The notes: generated by a model from the letters alone, not told the origin. Shown: positions 8,993-17,992, numbered from the stretch's first letter. The stretch: DNA of 64,000 nucleotides from Paenibacillus solanacearum (GCF_910593845.1 NZ_CAJVAS010000001.1:62001-126000); one strand, 5' to 3'. Numbers and translations: made by a program.

Positions 8993-9712
8993 ATGACAGC
9001 ACCCAAATATGTGGCGCACCGCGGATACAGCATGATGGCGCCGGAGAATACGATTCCTTCCTTCGAGCTCGCCGGCCGTTCCGGCTTCTGGGGCATCGAA
9101 TGCGATACATACTGTACGGTGGACGGAAGATGGATTGTCCACCACGACCGGACGGTAGACCGGATGACCGACGGCACCGGCAAAGCGAAAGATTTTACGT
9201 TCGAAGATATCCGGAACCTGAAGATCGATTCGGGGCATAACATCGCCGACTATCCCGGATTACAAGTTCCGACGTTGGAAGAAGTGCTCGAGGTATGCAA
9301 GAAATACGACATGCATGCGTTCGTGGAAATCGAGCATTACCACACCGATGCCGATCTGGAATCGCTGCTGGCGATCTTGAAAAACAGCGGCATCTTCGAG
9401 AAATGCTGCTTTATTTGCTTCAATGCGGATGATTTGCGCAAAATGCGCAAACTGAACGCTGAAGTGCCTCTCGGCTATTTGTCGGCCAAGCGGCCGACGC
9501 CGGAGGACTTCGAGATCGTGAAGGAACTGGGCAACGCGTTCCTGGACTATTGCTACAACGAGACGACGTACAAAGATATCGAACGGTGCCATGAAGCGGG
9601 CATCGAAGTATCGGTATGGACCGTCAATACGAAGGAAGAAGCGGGATTGTTCATCAAAGCCGGCGTCGATTATATTACGACCGACACGATGCTGCATGAC
9701 AATCAAGGGTAA
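8993..9712 (+). CDS. glycerophosphodiester phosphodiesterase
   Basis: GDPD-family enzyme of about 239 residues expected to split glycerophosphodiesters into glycerol-3-phosphate and an alcohol. TIM-barrel signatures are VAHRGYSMMAPENT near the N-terminus (catalytic His and the PEN metal site), IECDTYCTVDGRWIVHHD (metal Glu, Asp and catalytic His) and VEIEHY later. The ATG at 8993 is preferred because GGCAGG lies 11 bases before it; an in-frame ATG at 8954 would add 13 residues but has no ribosome site. There is no signal peptide, so it is cytoplasmic. It appears monocistronic, with a strong terminator downstream. Confidence 0.88.
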   Translation: MTAPKYVAHRGYSMMAPENTIPSFELAGRSGFWGIECDTYCTVDGRWIVHHDRTVDRMTDGTGKAKDFTFEDIRNLKIDSGHNIADYPGLQVPTLEEVLEVCKKYDMHAFVEIEHYHTDADLESLLAILKNSGIFEKCCFICFNADDLRKMRKLNAEVPLGYLSAKRPTPEDFEIVKELGNAFLDYCYNETTYKDIERCHEAGIEVSVWTVNTKEEAGLFIKAGVDYITTDTMLHDNQG

Positions 9713-9722
9713 GATTTCAGTA

Positions 9723-9748
9723 GTTCCATCATGAAAACGTGATGGAAC
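9723..9748. repeat. perfect 9-bp inverted repeat
   Basis: GTTCCATCA (9723-9731) and TGATGGAAC (9740-9748) are exact reverse complements around an eight-base spacer, just after the phosphodiesterase stop and before a separate terminator. No T-run follows. It may be a secondary RNA stem or a protein site. Confidence 0.5.
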
Positions 9749-9757
9749 ATCGAGCAG

Positions 9758-9794
9758 AGCGCCTCACGGCTATACAAAGCCGGAGGCGCTTTTC
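9758..9794. terminator. bidirectional terminator between convergent genes
   Basis: AGCGCCTC plus CGGCT (9758-9771) pairs with AGCCG plus GAGGCGCT (9778-9790), then TTTT. It lies between the end of the phosphodiesterase gene and the end of the reverse-strand SDR gene and can serve both. Confidence 0.8.
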
Positions 9795-9819
9795 ATTTCG
9801 TTGGGCGGATGACGACGGG

Positions 9820-10653
9820 TCAAATGATAAACGGGGGAAGGATGCGTCCGTCAATATCGGTAAATCCGTATTCTTTCGCAAGCTGGCCGACTTGCAGCAC
9901 TTGACCGGTTCGGTCCAACATCTGCGGGTCGCCGGCCAGCGCGCAGACCGCCCGCCCGATGTAGAAGGGCGATTCACTCCGCTCCAGTGCTTTCACTTCC
10001 TTCCAATGCGCTTCATCCGTTCCGTGATGGGCCAATACCAACTCCGTACGCATCCATCCCGGAGATAAGGCGACTACCGTGATACCATGTTCCCGCAGCT
10101 CCGCTGCCAGCCCGAATGCCATGCGGCACAGCGCGTTTTTGGCCAGATCATAATAAAAGGTGCCGGTATACTTATCCTGATCGCGGAACGTCGTATGGAC
10201 GATCAGTCCCGATGGCTGCTCGCGCATGAGAGGGACGGCGTAATGATTCGTGACAAGCTGGGCGCGAACGCCGCCGTGAAACATCGTGTCCCAATGCTGT
10301 ACCGACAGCTCCCAGAAGGGCTTTACTTCCATGGGCAGATCATGCCCTCCCCACGCATTGTTTACGAGGATGTCGAGCCGGCCTTGTTCTCTGCGAATAC
10401 GGTCGATGACCGCTGCCGTCTCCTCATCTTTCGTATGATCGCAGCGGCATGCATAGGCGGTTCCGCCAAAGGAGCGAATGTCCTGAACCGTATCGTCAAT
10501 CGTGCCCGGATATTGATGGGTGGACTTGCCCTTCACGCTTCTTCCGGTTATGTATACGGTCGCCCCGGCTTTGGCCAGCTCGATCGCAATGCCTCGTCCT
10601 GCGCCCCGGCTCCCGCCGGTCACCAGCGCAATCTTGCCATGTAATCCGTTCAT
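9820..10653 (-). CDS. short-chain dehydrogenase/reductase
   Basis: SDR-fold NAD(P)-dependent oxidoreductase, 277 residues. The coenzyme motif VTGGSRGAGRGIA is near the N-terminus, NNAWGG follows in the middle, and the active-site pattern is YDLAK. The usual catalytic Ser is replaced by Thr in the IVHTTF segment. Start ATG 10653 has GAGGTCAGG just upstream; longer in-frame extensions lack support and lack family similarity. The gene is transcribed away from the 10.9 kb regulator, with an inverted repeat in the shared upstream region. Substrate unknown. Confidence 0.85.
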   Translation of the reverse strand: MNGLHGKIALVTGGSRGAGRGIAIELAKAGATVYITGRSVKGKSTHQYPGTIDDTVQDIRSFGGTAYACRCDHTKDEETAAVIDRIRREQGRLDILVNNAWGGHDLPMEVKPFWELSVQHWDTMFHGGVRAQLVTNHYAVPLMREQPSGLIVHTTFRDQDKYTGTFYYDLAKNALCRMAFGLAAELREHGITVVALSPGWMRTELVLAHHGTDEAHWKEVKALERSESPFYIGRAVCALAGDPQMLDRTGQVLQVGQLAKEYGFTDIDGRILPPFII

Positions 10654-10741
10654 GTTCCTGACCTCACTTTTGTGAAATGGTAATGCATTGTTACATTCAT
10701 TCGCAGTAGCGATGATACGTTTATTATTGTAAGAGCAAACG

Positions 10742-10758
10742 ATGACAATTGCTGTCAT
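10742..10758. promoter_or_regulatory. inverted repeat, possible operator of the SDR gene
   Basis: ATGACA (10742-10747) and TGTCAT (10753-10758) form a palindrome with a five-base spacer in the SDR upstream region. On the reverse strand TTGTCA could act as a -35 box with TAATAA 16 bases on, so the repeat would overlap the promoter. Confidence 0.4.
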
Positions 10759-10841
10759 AGTATTTAATGTTTGATTTTAACCGGGGCTTGGCAGCGGCAT
10801 CGAGCGGCAGCCAATCGGTCATTTAAAGACAATTAAAAGAT

Positions 10842-10871
10842 TTGTCATGTAAATCAATGATCCGCTACAAT
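10842..10871 (+). promoter_or_regulatory. sigma-A promoter of the amino-sugar-like operon
   Basis: TTGTCA (10842-10847) and TACAAT (10866-10871) are 18 bases apart, 47 bases before the regulator ATG. No other gene is transcribed rightward before it, so it likely drives the long operon to 20.2 kb. Confidence 0.6.
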
Positions 10872-10917
10872 GGCAATAAGAACGACATCTGCACTAACGA
10901 TCCGGAGGGTTGACGAT

Positions 10918-12288
10918 ATGAATCAAGGCTCAATGGATACTGGACAGGCGCATAAGAACAACATTGCCGTCGGCGTCATCTGTCCGGAGGCTTTCTTCGA
11001 TACGGTGTCGGCTGTGCTCAAATCGTTTCCTTCGTTCGCACCGGAAATCCTTGCCTACCGCGACGAGAATGAAGCGCCTGCGCTGGCAGAGGAACTGGCG
11101 GAGCGGGCGGAGGTGCTGTTCTTCACCGGCCCGATTCCATACTCGCGGGCCAAAGAGCAAATGACGTTTCCGATTCCGGCGCATTACGTTCCGATGAACG
11201 GAACGGGGCTGTATCGGTCGCTGCTGGACGTGCAGATCAAATACGGCGGCGGTATCGCCGTCTCGATCGATACGGTGACGCAGCAGACAGCGGAGCGGTG
11301 CGCCAAGGAATTCGGCGATAGGCTTCCGACGCTCGTGTGCATGGCTGAAAGCGTTCGCACGGGGCGTAAGGAGATCGTCGACTTTCACTGCGGGATGTTC
11401 CGCTCCGGGCAAACCGGCGTGGCGATCACAGCCATACGGTCCGTCTCGGAACAGTTGACGAAGCTGGGCGTGCCCAACGAATGGATGGTGCCGACGGAGC
11501 AGGATATCATCGTGTCGCTGGAAAGGGCGCTGCTCGCTACCGAGACGCGGCGCAGCAAAGAGTCGCAAATGGTGATCGGGCTGATCAACATCGACAATTT
11601 TTCCCGGACGGCGGAACGGCAGGAATCCGAGCACGAGGTGCAAAGGCTGAAGCTTGATATCCAACGTGTGCTGCTTGGCTACGCGGAATCGCTCGACGGG
11701 CATTTTACCCCTATGGGCGGCGACGAGTATTTGTTCGTGACCACCCGCGGCATCTTTGAACGGGAGACCGGGGGATACAAGCGGATTCCGCTCAACTGGG
11801 ACATGGACAAAACATTGGGTTTGTCGCTTAGCATCGGGATCGGCTTCGGCTATTCCGCGAATCAGGCGGGCACGCATGCGCGGATGGCGCTCCGGCAAGC
11901 CAAGGAAGCCGGAGGGAACGTCGGCTTCATCGTCCGTGAGGACCGGGGCGTCATCGGCCCGCTAGAAATGACGGAGACGTGGAAGCTCGATCTGTCGTTT
12001 CTGAGCCCGGATCTATTGAAGAAAGCCGAGCTCGCCGGCATGCATTACAAATATTTGAGCAAGATGGTTGTCGACGTGAGCCGGAGGGGCAAGACGGAGT
12101 ACAAGACGCAGGAGCTGGCGCAGCTGCTCGGCGTGACGACCCGGACGGTGCATCGGCTACTTGTCGTATGGCAGGATGAGGGACTGGTGCACGTGGTCGG
12201 CGAAGAGCGCACGGCCGGCAAAGGGCGGCCGAAGCAAATTTTCAACATGAGCTTTTTGTCTGAAGTTGTACGGAAAAGCTTGAGATAA
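10918..12288 (+). CDS. GGDEF-like domain/winged-HTH transcriptional regulator (operon A)
   Basis: Regulator of 456 residues of a type I cannot name. Three parts are visible. Residues about 15-210 form an alpha/beta sensor-like region, with VLFFTGPIPY and GLYRSLLDVQI, somewhat like PrpR N-terminal domains (low certainty). Residues about 218-340 resemble a GGDEF/nucleotide-cyclase fold: INIDNF (Asp226), MGGDEY (267-271) and LSIGIGFG. Residues about 360-456 hold a winged HTH (TQELAQLLGVTTRTVHRLL) and a wing ending KGRPKQIFN. Start ATG 10918 has GGAGGG upstream. The gene heads a run of eight catabolic genes starting 20 bases later, so it probably controls them. A paralogue at 28.3 kb heads another operon. 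Confidence 0.75.
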   Translation: MNQGSMDTGQAHKNNIAVGVICPEAFFDTVSAVLKSFPSFAPEILAYRDENEAPALAEELAERAEVLFFTGPIPYSRAKEQMTFPIPAHYVPMNGTGLYRSLLDVQIKYGGGIAVSIDTVTQQTAERCAKEFGDRLPTLVCMAESVRTGRKEIVDFHCGMFRSGQTGVAITAIRSVSEQLTKLGVPNEWMVPTEQDIIVSLERALLATETRRSKESQMVIGLINIDNFSRTAERQESEHEVQRLKLDIQRVLLGYAESLDGHFTPMGGDEYLFVTTRGIFERETGGYKRIPLNWDMDKTLGLSLSIGIGFGYSANQAGTHARMALRQAKEAGGNVGFIVREDRGVIGPLEMTETWKLDLSFLSPDLLKKAELAGMHYKYLSKMVVDVSRRGKTEYKTQELAQLLGVTTRTVHRLLVVWQDEGLVHVVGEERTAGKGRPKQIFNMSFLSEVVRKSLR

Positions 12289-12308
12289 CATTACGCGGGG
12301 TGAAGGCG

Positions 12309-13175
12309 ATGAGAGCTTTTAAACTAGGCATTATTACCGATGAAGTATCGCAGGATTTGGATGAAGTGATGGCATTCGCGCGCAAGTACCGGCTCGATAC
12401 GATCGAAATTCGATCGATCTTCGACAAACCGGCGCATACGCTGACCGATGCGGAGATCGAGCGGATTCGCGAACGCACTTCCGCCGAAGGCATTCACGTG
12501 TGCGCGTTATCCGCGCCGATCTTCAAGTGCGATCTGGATAACGCGGAGGAGCTGGCGCAGCAATACGCCATTGCGGAGCGATGCATCGAGGTGGCGGGCA
12601 AGCTTGGAGCAACGATGATTCGCGGCTTCAGCTTCTGGGCGAAAAAGCCGTTCGAAGAAGCGGAGCCGGCGATCGTGGAACAGCTGCGCAAAATGGCGCA
12701 GCTTCTGGAAGCAAACGGCCTGCTGCTGATGCTGGAATTCGATCCGAGCGTATACGCGAGCAATGCGCGCAAGACGCGCCGGCTAATTGATCAAGTGAAC
12801 GCGCCGAATTTGCGCGCCTTGTACGATCCGGGGAACGATCTGTGGGATCCCGATCAGGAGAAGCCGTTCCCTGACGGATACGAGTATTTGAAGGGAACGA
12901 TCGCGCATATTCATTTGAAGGATGCGGTGCGCACGGCGGAGGGCCCGGAGGGCGTCGCCATCGGTCGCGGCGAGGTCGATTACGAGGGACTGTTCCAAAG
13001 GCTCCGCGACGACGGCTATGACGGATATTTGATCGTGGAGACGCATTACCGGCTGACGTCCAAGCTGACAGAAGAGCAGCTCAAGCGTCCGTCCGGCAGC
13101 TCGTTCTCGATCGGCGGCAAGGAAGCGTCCGAGGAGTGCATGGAGTCGCTGCTGGCGATGAACTATTTTCGTTAA
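12309..13175 (+). CDS. sugar phosphate isomerase/epimerase-like TIM barrel
   Basis: Xylose-isomerase-like TIM-barrel protein, 288 residues. Metal-site style motifs appear in order: LMLEFDPS (Glu), LYDPGND (Asp), HIHLKDA (His-Lys-Asp) and LIVETHY (Glu). ATG 12309 is chosen because GGGGTG ends six bases before; a GTG nine bases upstream is inside that ribosome site. It is the second gene of the operon, 20 bases after the regulator. Such proteins isomerise or epimerise keto sugars, sugar phosphates or inositols; here an intermediate of the amino-sugar-like pathway is likely (inference). Confidence 0.85.
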   Translation: MRAFKLGIITDEVSQDLDEVMAFARKYRLDTIEIRSIFDKPAHTLTDAEIERIRERTSAEGIHVCALSAPIFKCDLDNAEELAQQYAIAERCIEVAGKLGATMIRGFSFWAKKPFEEAEPAIVEQLRKMAQLLEANGLLLMLEFDPSVYASNARKTRRLIDQVNAPNLRALYDPGNDLWDPDQEKPFPDGYEYLKGTIAHIHLKDAVRTAEGPEGVAIGRGEVDYEGLFQRLRDDGYDGYLIVETHYRLTSKLTEEQLKRPSGSSFSIGGKEASEECMESLLAMNYFR

Positions 13176-13229
13176 TTTCATAAGATCGCTTTCTTGAAAG
13201 TTACGATAAACAAAGGAGTGAATTTCCGT

Positions 13230-14009
13230 ATGACAAGGCAGGCATGGAAATCGTTCACGGTAGAAAAGTTGCGCGTAGAAGTATATCCCGACCGCCGAGC
13301 GATGGGAGCGGCAGCCGCCGAGCAGGCGATTGCGCGGATCAAGCAGCTGCAGCGCGAGAAAGGGGAGCTGCGGATGATTTTTGCCGCCGCACCGTCGCAA
13401 AACGAGTTTCTCGCCTCGCTGGTAGCGGCCGAAGGCATCGATTGGTCGAAGATTACGGCTTTCCACATGGACGAATACATTGGGCTGCCGGAAGGGGCTC
13501 TGCAATCGTTCAGCCGCTTTCTTCGCGACAAATTGTTCGATCTCGTGCGTCCGGGCACGGTTCACTTGATCGACGGGACGAAATCGGCCGAGGAAGAATG
13601 CCGGCGCTACGCCGCGCTGCTTGGAGAAAAGCCGATCGATATCGTGTGTCTCGGCATCGGCGAGAACGGCCACATCGCCTTCAACGATCCGCCAGTCGCC
13701 GATTTCAATGATCCGCACCTTGTCAAAATCGTGGAGCTGGACCTTCCGTGCCGGCAGCAGCAGGTGAACGACGGCTGCTTCCCGCAGCTGAGCGACGTGC
13801 CGACGCACGCGATTACGCTAACGATTCCGGCGCTGGTGTCCGCGTCCCATCTGTTCTGCATGGTGCCGGGCCCGACCAAACGGCAGGCCGTGACGGAGAC
13901 GCTGAGCGGGCCGTCGGGCACGCATTGTCCGGCCACCGTACTGCGCACGCATTCCGATTGCACGCTGTACGTGGACACGGAATCATGCGATTACGAAAGG
14001 TGGACGTGA
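13230..14009 (+). CDS. nagB: glucosamine-6-phosphate deaminase-like (NagB family)
   Basis: NagB/RpiA-fold deaminase-isomerase of 259 residues, expected to convert an amino-sugar phosphate to a keto-sugar phosphate plus ammonia. Signatures are FHMDEYIGL (catalytic Asp region) and GIGENGHIAFNDP. Classical NagB reads GHIGFNEP in the second motif, so the enzyme is a divergent member and its substrate need not be glucosamine-6-phosphate. ATG 13230 follows AAAGGAGTG. The NagA-like gene begins at the next base after its stop. The symbol is by family. Confidence 0.8.
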   Translation: MTRQAWKSFTVEKLRVEVYPDRRAMGAAAAEQAIARIKQLQREKGELRMIFAAAPSQNEFLASLVAAEGIDWSKITAFHMDEYIGLPEGALQSFSRFLRDKLFDLVRPGTVHLIDGTKSAEEECRRYAALLGEKPIDIVCLGIGENGHIAFNDPPVADFNDPHLVKIVELDLPCRQQQVNDGCFPQLSDVPTHAITLTIPALVSASHLFCMVPGPTKRQAVTETLSGPSGTHCPATVLRTHSDCTLYVDTESCDYERWT

Positions 14010-15176
14010 TTGCCGGTGGGAGAGCCAGTATCGGTTAAGGGCAAGCATTACAGGACGGGACAGCCGGTGGAAATCACGATGGAGGATGGACGAATTACCG
14101 GCGTCCTTCCATGGACGGCGGATAAGCCGGCAGACGATATCCCGTGGATCGGACCGGGCTTGGTCGATCTGCAGCTCAACGGATACCGGGCGATGGATTT
14201 CAACGCCCATCCGATTCCTTCGGGCACGACGCATAACGTAACCCGGGCGTTGTGGAACGAAGGGGTCACCGCGTATTATCCGACGGTCATTACCGGCAGC
14301 GACGAGCGGATCGCTTCGGCGGTCGCAGCGATCGCATCCGAAGCGGAGGAAGATCCCGTAACGAAGTCATGCGTGGCGGGCATCCATCTGGAGGGGCCGT
14401 TCATCTCGCCGGAAGACGGGGCGCGGGGGGCGCATGACAAAGCTTACGTCAAGGCGCCCGACTGGGATCTGATGCAGCGCTGGCAGGAAGCGGCGCGCGG
14501 CTTGATCCGCATCGTCACCGTGTCGCCGGAATGGCCGGAGGCGCCCGATTTCATTCGCCGCTGCGCCGACGCAGGCATTGTCGTGTCCGTCGGGCATACG
14601 AATGCGACGCCGGAACAAATCCGCTCCGCCGCCGAAGCGGGAGCGACCATGGTGACGCATTTCGGCAACGGCGCGCATCCGGTGCTGCCAAGGCATCCCA
14701 ATTACTTATGGGAGCAGCTCGCGAGCGATCCGCTGTGGGCCTGCGTCATCGCCGACGGATTCCATCTGCCGGATGCGGTGCTGAAGGTGGTCCGCAAAGT
14801 GAAGGAAGAGCGAATGCTGCTCGTCAGCGACGCCGTCTCCTTGAGCGGCATGCCGCCCGGCGCGTATGACATGCCGGTAGGCGGGCAGGTTGTGCTGACG
14901 GAAGAAGGCCGGCTGCATCTGGCGCACGACCCGAGACTGCTGGCCGGCTCCGCGCAGCTGCTGCCGTGGGGCATCTCCCACTTGATCCGCAAAGGCATAT
15001 GCGACCTTGCGGACGCGTGGGACGCCGCATCGGTGCATCCGGCGGCGAAGCTCGGTCTTCCCTCGGCGAAGGGGCTGCAAGCGGGAGCGCCGGCGGACGT
15101 CGCCGTGATGGAATGGGACGGCAGATTCCTTCGTCCGGCAGCCGTCTATAAAGCGGGCGTTAAGCGTTACGGGTAA
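14010..15176 (+). CDS. nagA: N-acetylglucosamine-6-phosphate deacetylase-like (NagA family)
   Basis: Amidohydrolase-superfamily deacetylase of 388 residues, expected to remove an acetyl group from an N-acetyl amino-sugar phosphate. Motifs: GLVDLQLNGYRAMDF, HLEGPFISPEDGARGAH (metal Glu), VGHTNATPEQ (metal His), THFGNGAHP (metal His) and LVSDAVSLSG (catalytic Asp). The segment after HLEGPF differs from classical NagA, hinting at another substrate. The start is TTG 14010, directly after the NagB stop, with AGGTGG about five bases before; GTG 14016 is a possible alternative. It is translationally linked to the NagB-like gene. Confidence 0.82.
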   Translation: MPVGEPVSVKGKHYRTGQPVEITMEDGRITGVLPWTADKPADDIPWIGPGLVDLQLNGYRAMDFNAHPIPSGTTHNVTRALWNEGVTAYYPTVITGSDERIASAVAAIASEAEEDPVTKSCVAGIHLEGPFISPEDGARGAHDKAYVKAPDWDLMQRWQEAARGLIRIVTVSPEWPEAPDFIRRCADAGIVVSVGHTNATPEQIRSAAEAGATMVTHFGNGAHPVLPRHPNYLWEQLASDPLWACVIADGFHLPDAVLKVVRKVKEERMLLVSDAVSLSGMPPGAYDMPVGGQVVLTEEGRLHLAHDPRLLAGSAQLLPWGISHLIRKGICDLADAWDAASVHPAAKLGLPSAKGLQAGAPADVAVMEWDGRFLRPAAVYKAGVKRYG

Positions 15177-15203
15177 CATCATCCGAACAAAGGAGCAAAG
15201 ATC

Positions 15204-16226
15204 ATGACGATAACGACGATTGAACAGTTGGAGCAGAAGCTCGCCGAACCGTCCGAGGCTTTGGTGCGGGATATGGCGCAAATCGACGGCGATATTATGC
15301 TGCTTGGCGTCGGCGGCAAGATGGGTCCAAGCTTGGCCCGGCTTGCGATGAACGCGCTGAAGAAGGCCGGCGTGCAAAAAACGATATGGGGCGTTTCGCG
15401 GTTTTCCGAAAAGGGATTGAAGGAGCAGCTGGAGCAGGAGGGTGTCCGGACGATCGCTTGCGATCTGCTTGACGACCGGCAGATCGAGCAGCTTCCCGAC
15501 GTCAAAAACATCATTTACATGGCCGGCAACAAGTTCGGCACGACGGGCCGGGAATATTTCACCTGGGCGATGAATTCCTACTTGCCCGGCCGGGTTGCGG
15601 AGAAATTCCGTCAGTCGCGCATCGTCGTCTTTTCATCGGGGAATATTTATCCGTTCACGCCGGTCGCTTCCGGCGGAGCTACCGAAGCGATCCCTCCGGC
15701 TCCGGTCGGCGAATACGGACAGTCGACGCTCGGTCGCGAACGGGTATTCGAATATTTTTCGCATAAATATGAAATTCCGATGGTCATTTACCGGCTGAAC
15801 TATGCGATCGACCTGCGTTACGGCGTTCTTCTGGAAGTGGCGAAAGCGGTGAAGTCCGGCCAGCCGATCGATGTGACGATGGGACATGCGAACTGCATAT
15901 GGCAGGGCGATGCGAACGAAATTGCGCTGCGCAGCCTGAACGTCTGCACGAGTCCGCCGAACGTGATTAACATCACCGGCCCGGAAACGATGTCGATGCG
16001 CTGGATTGCGCAGGAATTCGGCAAACGGCTCGGCGTGGAGCCGGTCATTACCGGGCAGGAAGCGGATACGGCGCTGCTGAACAACGCCGCCAAATCGTTC
16101 CAGCTGTTCGGCTATCCTCGAGTTTCGCTGCTGCAGATGATCGATTGGATCGCCGCATGGGTGGAGCAAGGCGGAGAGACGCTGAACAAGCCGACGCATT
16201 TCCAGGAGCGGGAGGGGAAATTTTAA
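15204..16226 (+). CDS. NAD-dependent epimerase/dehydratase-like protein
   Basis: Extended-SDR protein of 340 residues. A glycine-rich coenzyme segment GVGGKMGPSLA is near residue 32, and IYMAGNKFG and VVFSSGNIYPF follow. The active-site Tyr171 sits in EYGQST, where the usual Lys four residues on is Thr175, so the classical YxxxK pair is broken. It may have a different catalytic arrangement or only bind NAD. ATG 15204 follows AAAGGAG. The next gene starts on the last base of its stop codon (TAATG), so the two are translationally coupled. Confidence 0.78.
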   Translation: MTITTIEQLEQKLAEPSEALVRDMAQIDGDIMLLGVGGKMGPSLARLAMNALKKAGVQKTIWGVSRFSEKGLKEQLEQEGVRTIACDLLDDRQIEQLPDVKNIIYMAGNKFGTTGREYFTWAMNSYLPGRVAEKFRQSRIVVFSSGNIYPFTPVASGGATEAIPPAPVGEYGQSTLGRERVFEYFSHKYEIPMVIYRLNYAIDLRYGVLLEVAKAVKSGQPIDVTMGHANCIWQGDANEIALRSLNVCTSPPNVINITGPETMSMRWIAQEFGKRLGVEPVITGQEADTALLNNAAKSFQLFGYPRVSLLQMIDWIAAWVEQGGETLNKPTHFQEREGKF

Positions 16227-17293
16227 TGGCACAGCGCAGAGCGTTATCCGCCGAGAAGCTGCAGGCGCTTCATGAAGGGCTGGTCATTCCGGCCCATCCG
16301 CTTGCGCTGAACAGCTCGCGTCAGCTCGACGAGCGCCGCCAGCGGGCTTTGACGCGGTACTACATGGCGTCCGGCGCCGGCGGGGTCGCCGTCGGCGTGC
16401 ACACGACGCAGTTCGAAATCCGCGACAAGGAAGTGGGGCTGCTCGAGCCGGTGCTGCGCATGGCGGCGGAGGAAGTGGACCGCGCGCAGCTCACGAGGCC
16501 GTTTCTCAAGATCGCCGGCATTTGCGGGCCAACCGAGCAGGCGCTAGCCGAAGCGGAGCTTGCCGCATCGCTCGGCTACGACGCGGGACTGCTCAGCATG
16601 GGCGGGCTGAAGGATTGGCCGGAGGAAGAGCTGCTGCGCCGCACGGAAGCGGTGGCCGCCGTCATTCCGGTCATCGGCTTTTACTTGCAGCCATCCGTCG
16701 GCGGACGCATATTCAGTTTCGACTTCTGGCGTAAATTCGCGGAGATTCCCGGCATCGTCGCGATCAAGATCGCGCCGTTCAACCGTTACCAGACGATCGA
16801 CGTCGTCCGCGCCGTCTGCTATTCGAGCCGCCGGGACGAGATCGCGCTGTATACGGGCAACGACGATAACATCGTGAACGATCTGCTGTCGGTCTACCGG
16901 TTTCAGGTTGACGGAAAGACGGTGGAGAAGCGAATCGTCGGCGGCTTGCTCGGCCATTGGGCCGTATGGACGCAGAAGGCGGTCGAGCTGCTGGAAGAAA
17001 TCAAGCGGGCGCGCGTCGAATCTTCTCTCGATGCGAGGTGGCTGACGCGCAATATCGAAGTAACCGATACGAATGCGGCGTTCTTCGATCCGGCGCACGG
17101 CTTTGCGGGCTGCATCGCCGGCATTCACGAGGTGCTGCGCCGGCAAGGGCTGCTGGAAGGGACATGGTGCCTGAATCCGGAGGAAACGATGTCCCCGGGG
17201 CAGTCGGAAGAGATCGACCGGATGTACCGCGACTACCCGCATCTGCACGACGACGCGTTCGTCCGCACACATCTTGCGGATTGGCTGCGCTAA
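16226..17293 (+). CDS. dihydrodipicolinate synthase-family aldolase/lyase
   Basis: DHDPS/N-acetylneuraminate lyase-family TIM barrel, 355 residues, somewhat longer than the usual 290-310. The Schiff-base lysine is Lys181 in GIVAIKIAPFN, and the conserved Tyr is in IGFYLQPS. ATG 16226 overlaps the previous stop by one base, with GGAGGGG upstream. Members split or join pyruvate with an aldehyde, or dehydrate keto-deoxy sugar acids. In this operon it could cleave a 2-keto-3-deoxy sugar acid to pyruvate (inference). True lysine-biosynthetic DapA is unlikely given the context and length. Confidence 0.82.
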   Translation: MAQRRALSAEKLQALHEGLVIPAHPLALNSSRQLDERRQRALTRYYMASGAGGVAVGVHTTQFEIRDKEVGLLEPVLRMAAEEVDRAQLTRPFLKIAGICGPTEQALAEAELAASLGYDAGLLSMGGLKDWPEEELLRRTEAVAAVIPVIGFYLQPSVGGRIFSFDFWRKFAEIPGIVAIKIAPFNRYQTIDVVRAVCYSSRRDEIALYTGNDDNIVNDLLSVYRFQVDGKTVEKRIVGGLLGHWAVWTQKAVELLEEIKRARVESSLDARWLTRNIEVTDTNAAFFDPAHGFAGCIAGIHEVLRRQGLLEGTWCLNPEETMSPGQSEEIDRMYRDYPHLHDDAFVRTHLADWLR

Positions 17294-17314
17294 ACGGGAA
17301 AGAGAGGCGTTCCG

Positions 17315-17992
17315 ATGCGCTTCAAGGATGTGTTCTCGATTATCGGTCCCGCCATGGTGGGACCTTCCAGTTCGCATACCGCGGGAGCGGTCCGGCTCGG
17401 CCGCATCGCCCGCAGCTTGCTGGCGGCGGAGCCGCAGTGGGCCGAGATCGGGCTGTACGGCTCCTTCGCGGATACGTATCGCGGGCATGGAACCGATCTG
17501 GCGCTCATTGGCGGGCTTCTCGGGTATGACCCTGACGACGCCCGCCTCGTTCGTTCGGCGGAGGAAGCGGAGCTCGCCGGCTTGAAAGTAACGATCAAGC
17601 CGTTCCATAGCCCGGCGGCCCACCCGAATACGGCGGAGATCCGGCTCGGCGCCGCCGATGCGGTCATGACCGTCCGCGGGGCGTCCATCGGCGGCGGCAA
17701 TGTCGAGATCGAACGCGTGAACGAGTTCGATGTGCGGTTTACCGGCAGCTATCCGACGCTGCTCGTCTTCCATGTCGACCGCAAGGGGATGATCGCGGAG
17801 ATCACGGCCTTGCTAAGCGGCAGCGGCATCAATATCGGCAGTATGGACGTTGACCGGGACGGCCGCAACGGGAATGCGCTGACCGTCATCGAGGCGGATG
17901 CGGCGCTGCCCGGCGACTTGCTCTCCGGCATTGCGGCGCTGCCTGACGTTCAGTCGCTCCGATGGATCCAGACGATGGAGGGAAAGCCATGA
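17315..17992 (+). CDS. sdaAB: L-serine dehydratase, beta subunit
   Basis: Beta subunit of the iron-sulfur type L-serine deaminase, 225 residues. The N-terminal domain has the signature FSIIGPAMVGPSSSHTAGA. The C-terminal ACT domain (about residues 148-225) has LVFHVDRKGMIAEI and GINIGSMDVDRDG and probably senses the amino acid. The alpha-subunit gene overlaps its stop by four bases. The complex turns L-serine into pyruvate and ammonia. Its place inside an amino-sugar-like operon suggests serine or a related beta-hydroxy amino acid is released by the pathway (inference). Confidence 0.92.
   Translation: MRFKDVFSIIGPAMVGPSSSHTAGAVRLGRIARSLLAAEPQWAEIGLYGSFADTYRGHGTDLALIGGLLGYDPDDARLVRSAEEAELAGLKVTIKPFHSPAAHPNTAEIRLGAADAVMTVRGASIGGGNVEIERVNEFDVRFTGSYPTLLVFHVDRKGMIAEITALLSGSGINIGSMDVDRDGRNGNALTVIEADAALPGDLLSGIAALPDVQSLRWIQTMEGKP

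Noticed and set aside
16226..17293. Housekeeping lysine-pathway dapA
   Set aside because: The protein is too long, lies in a catabolic operon and lacks neighbouring dap genes; kept as DHDPS-family only.
16544..17773. 409-codon reverse frame spanning the aldolase and sdaAB genes
   Set aside because: It covers two genes with firm family motifs in the other direction and has no ribosome site.
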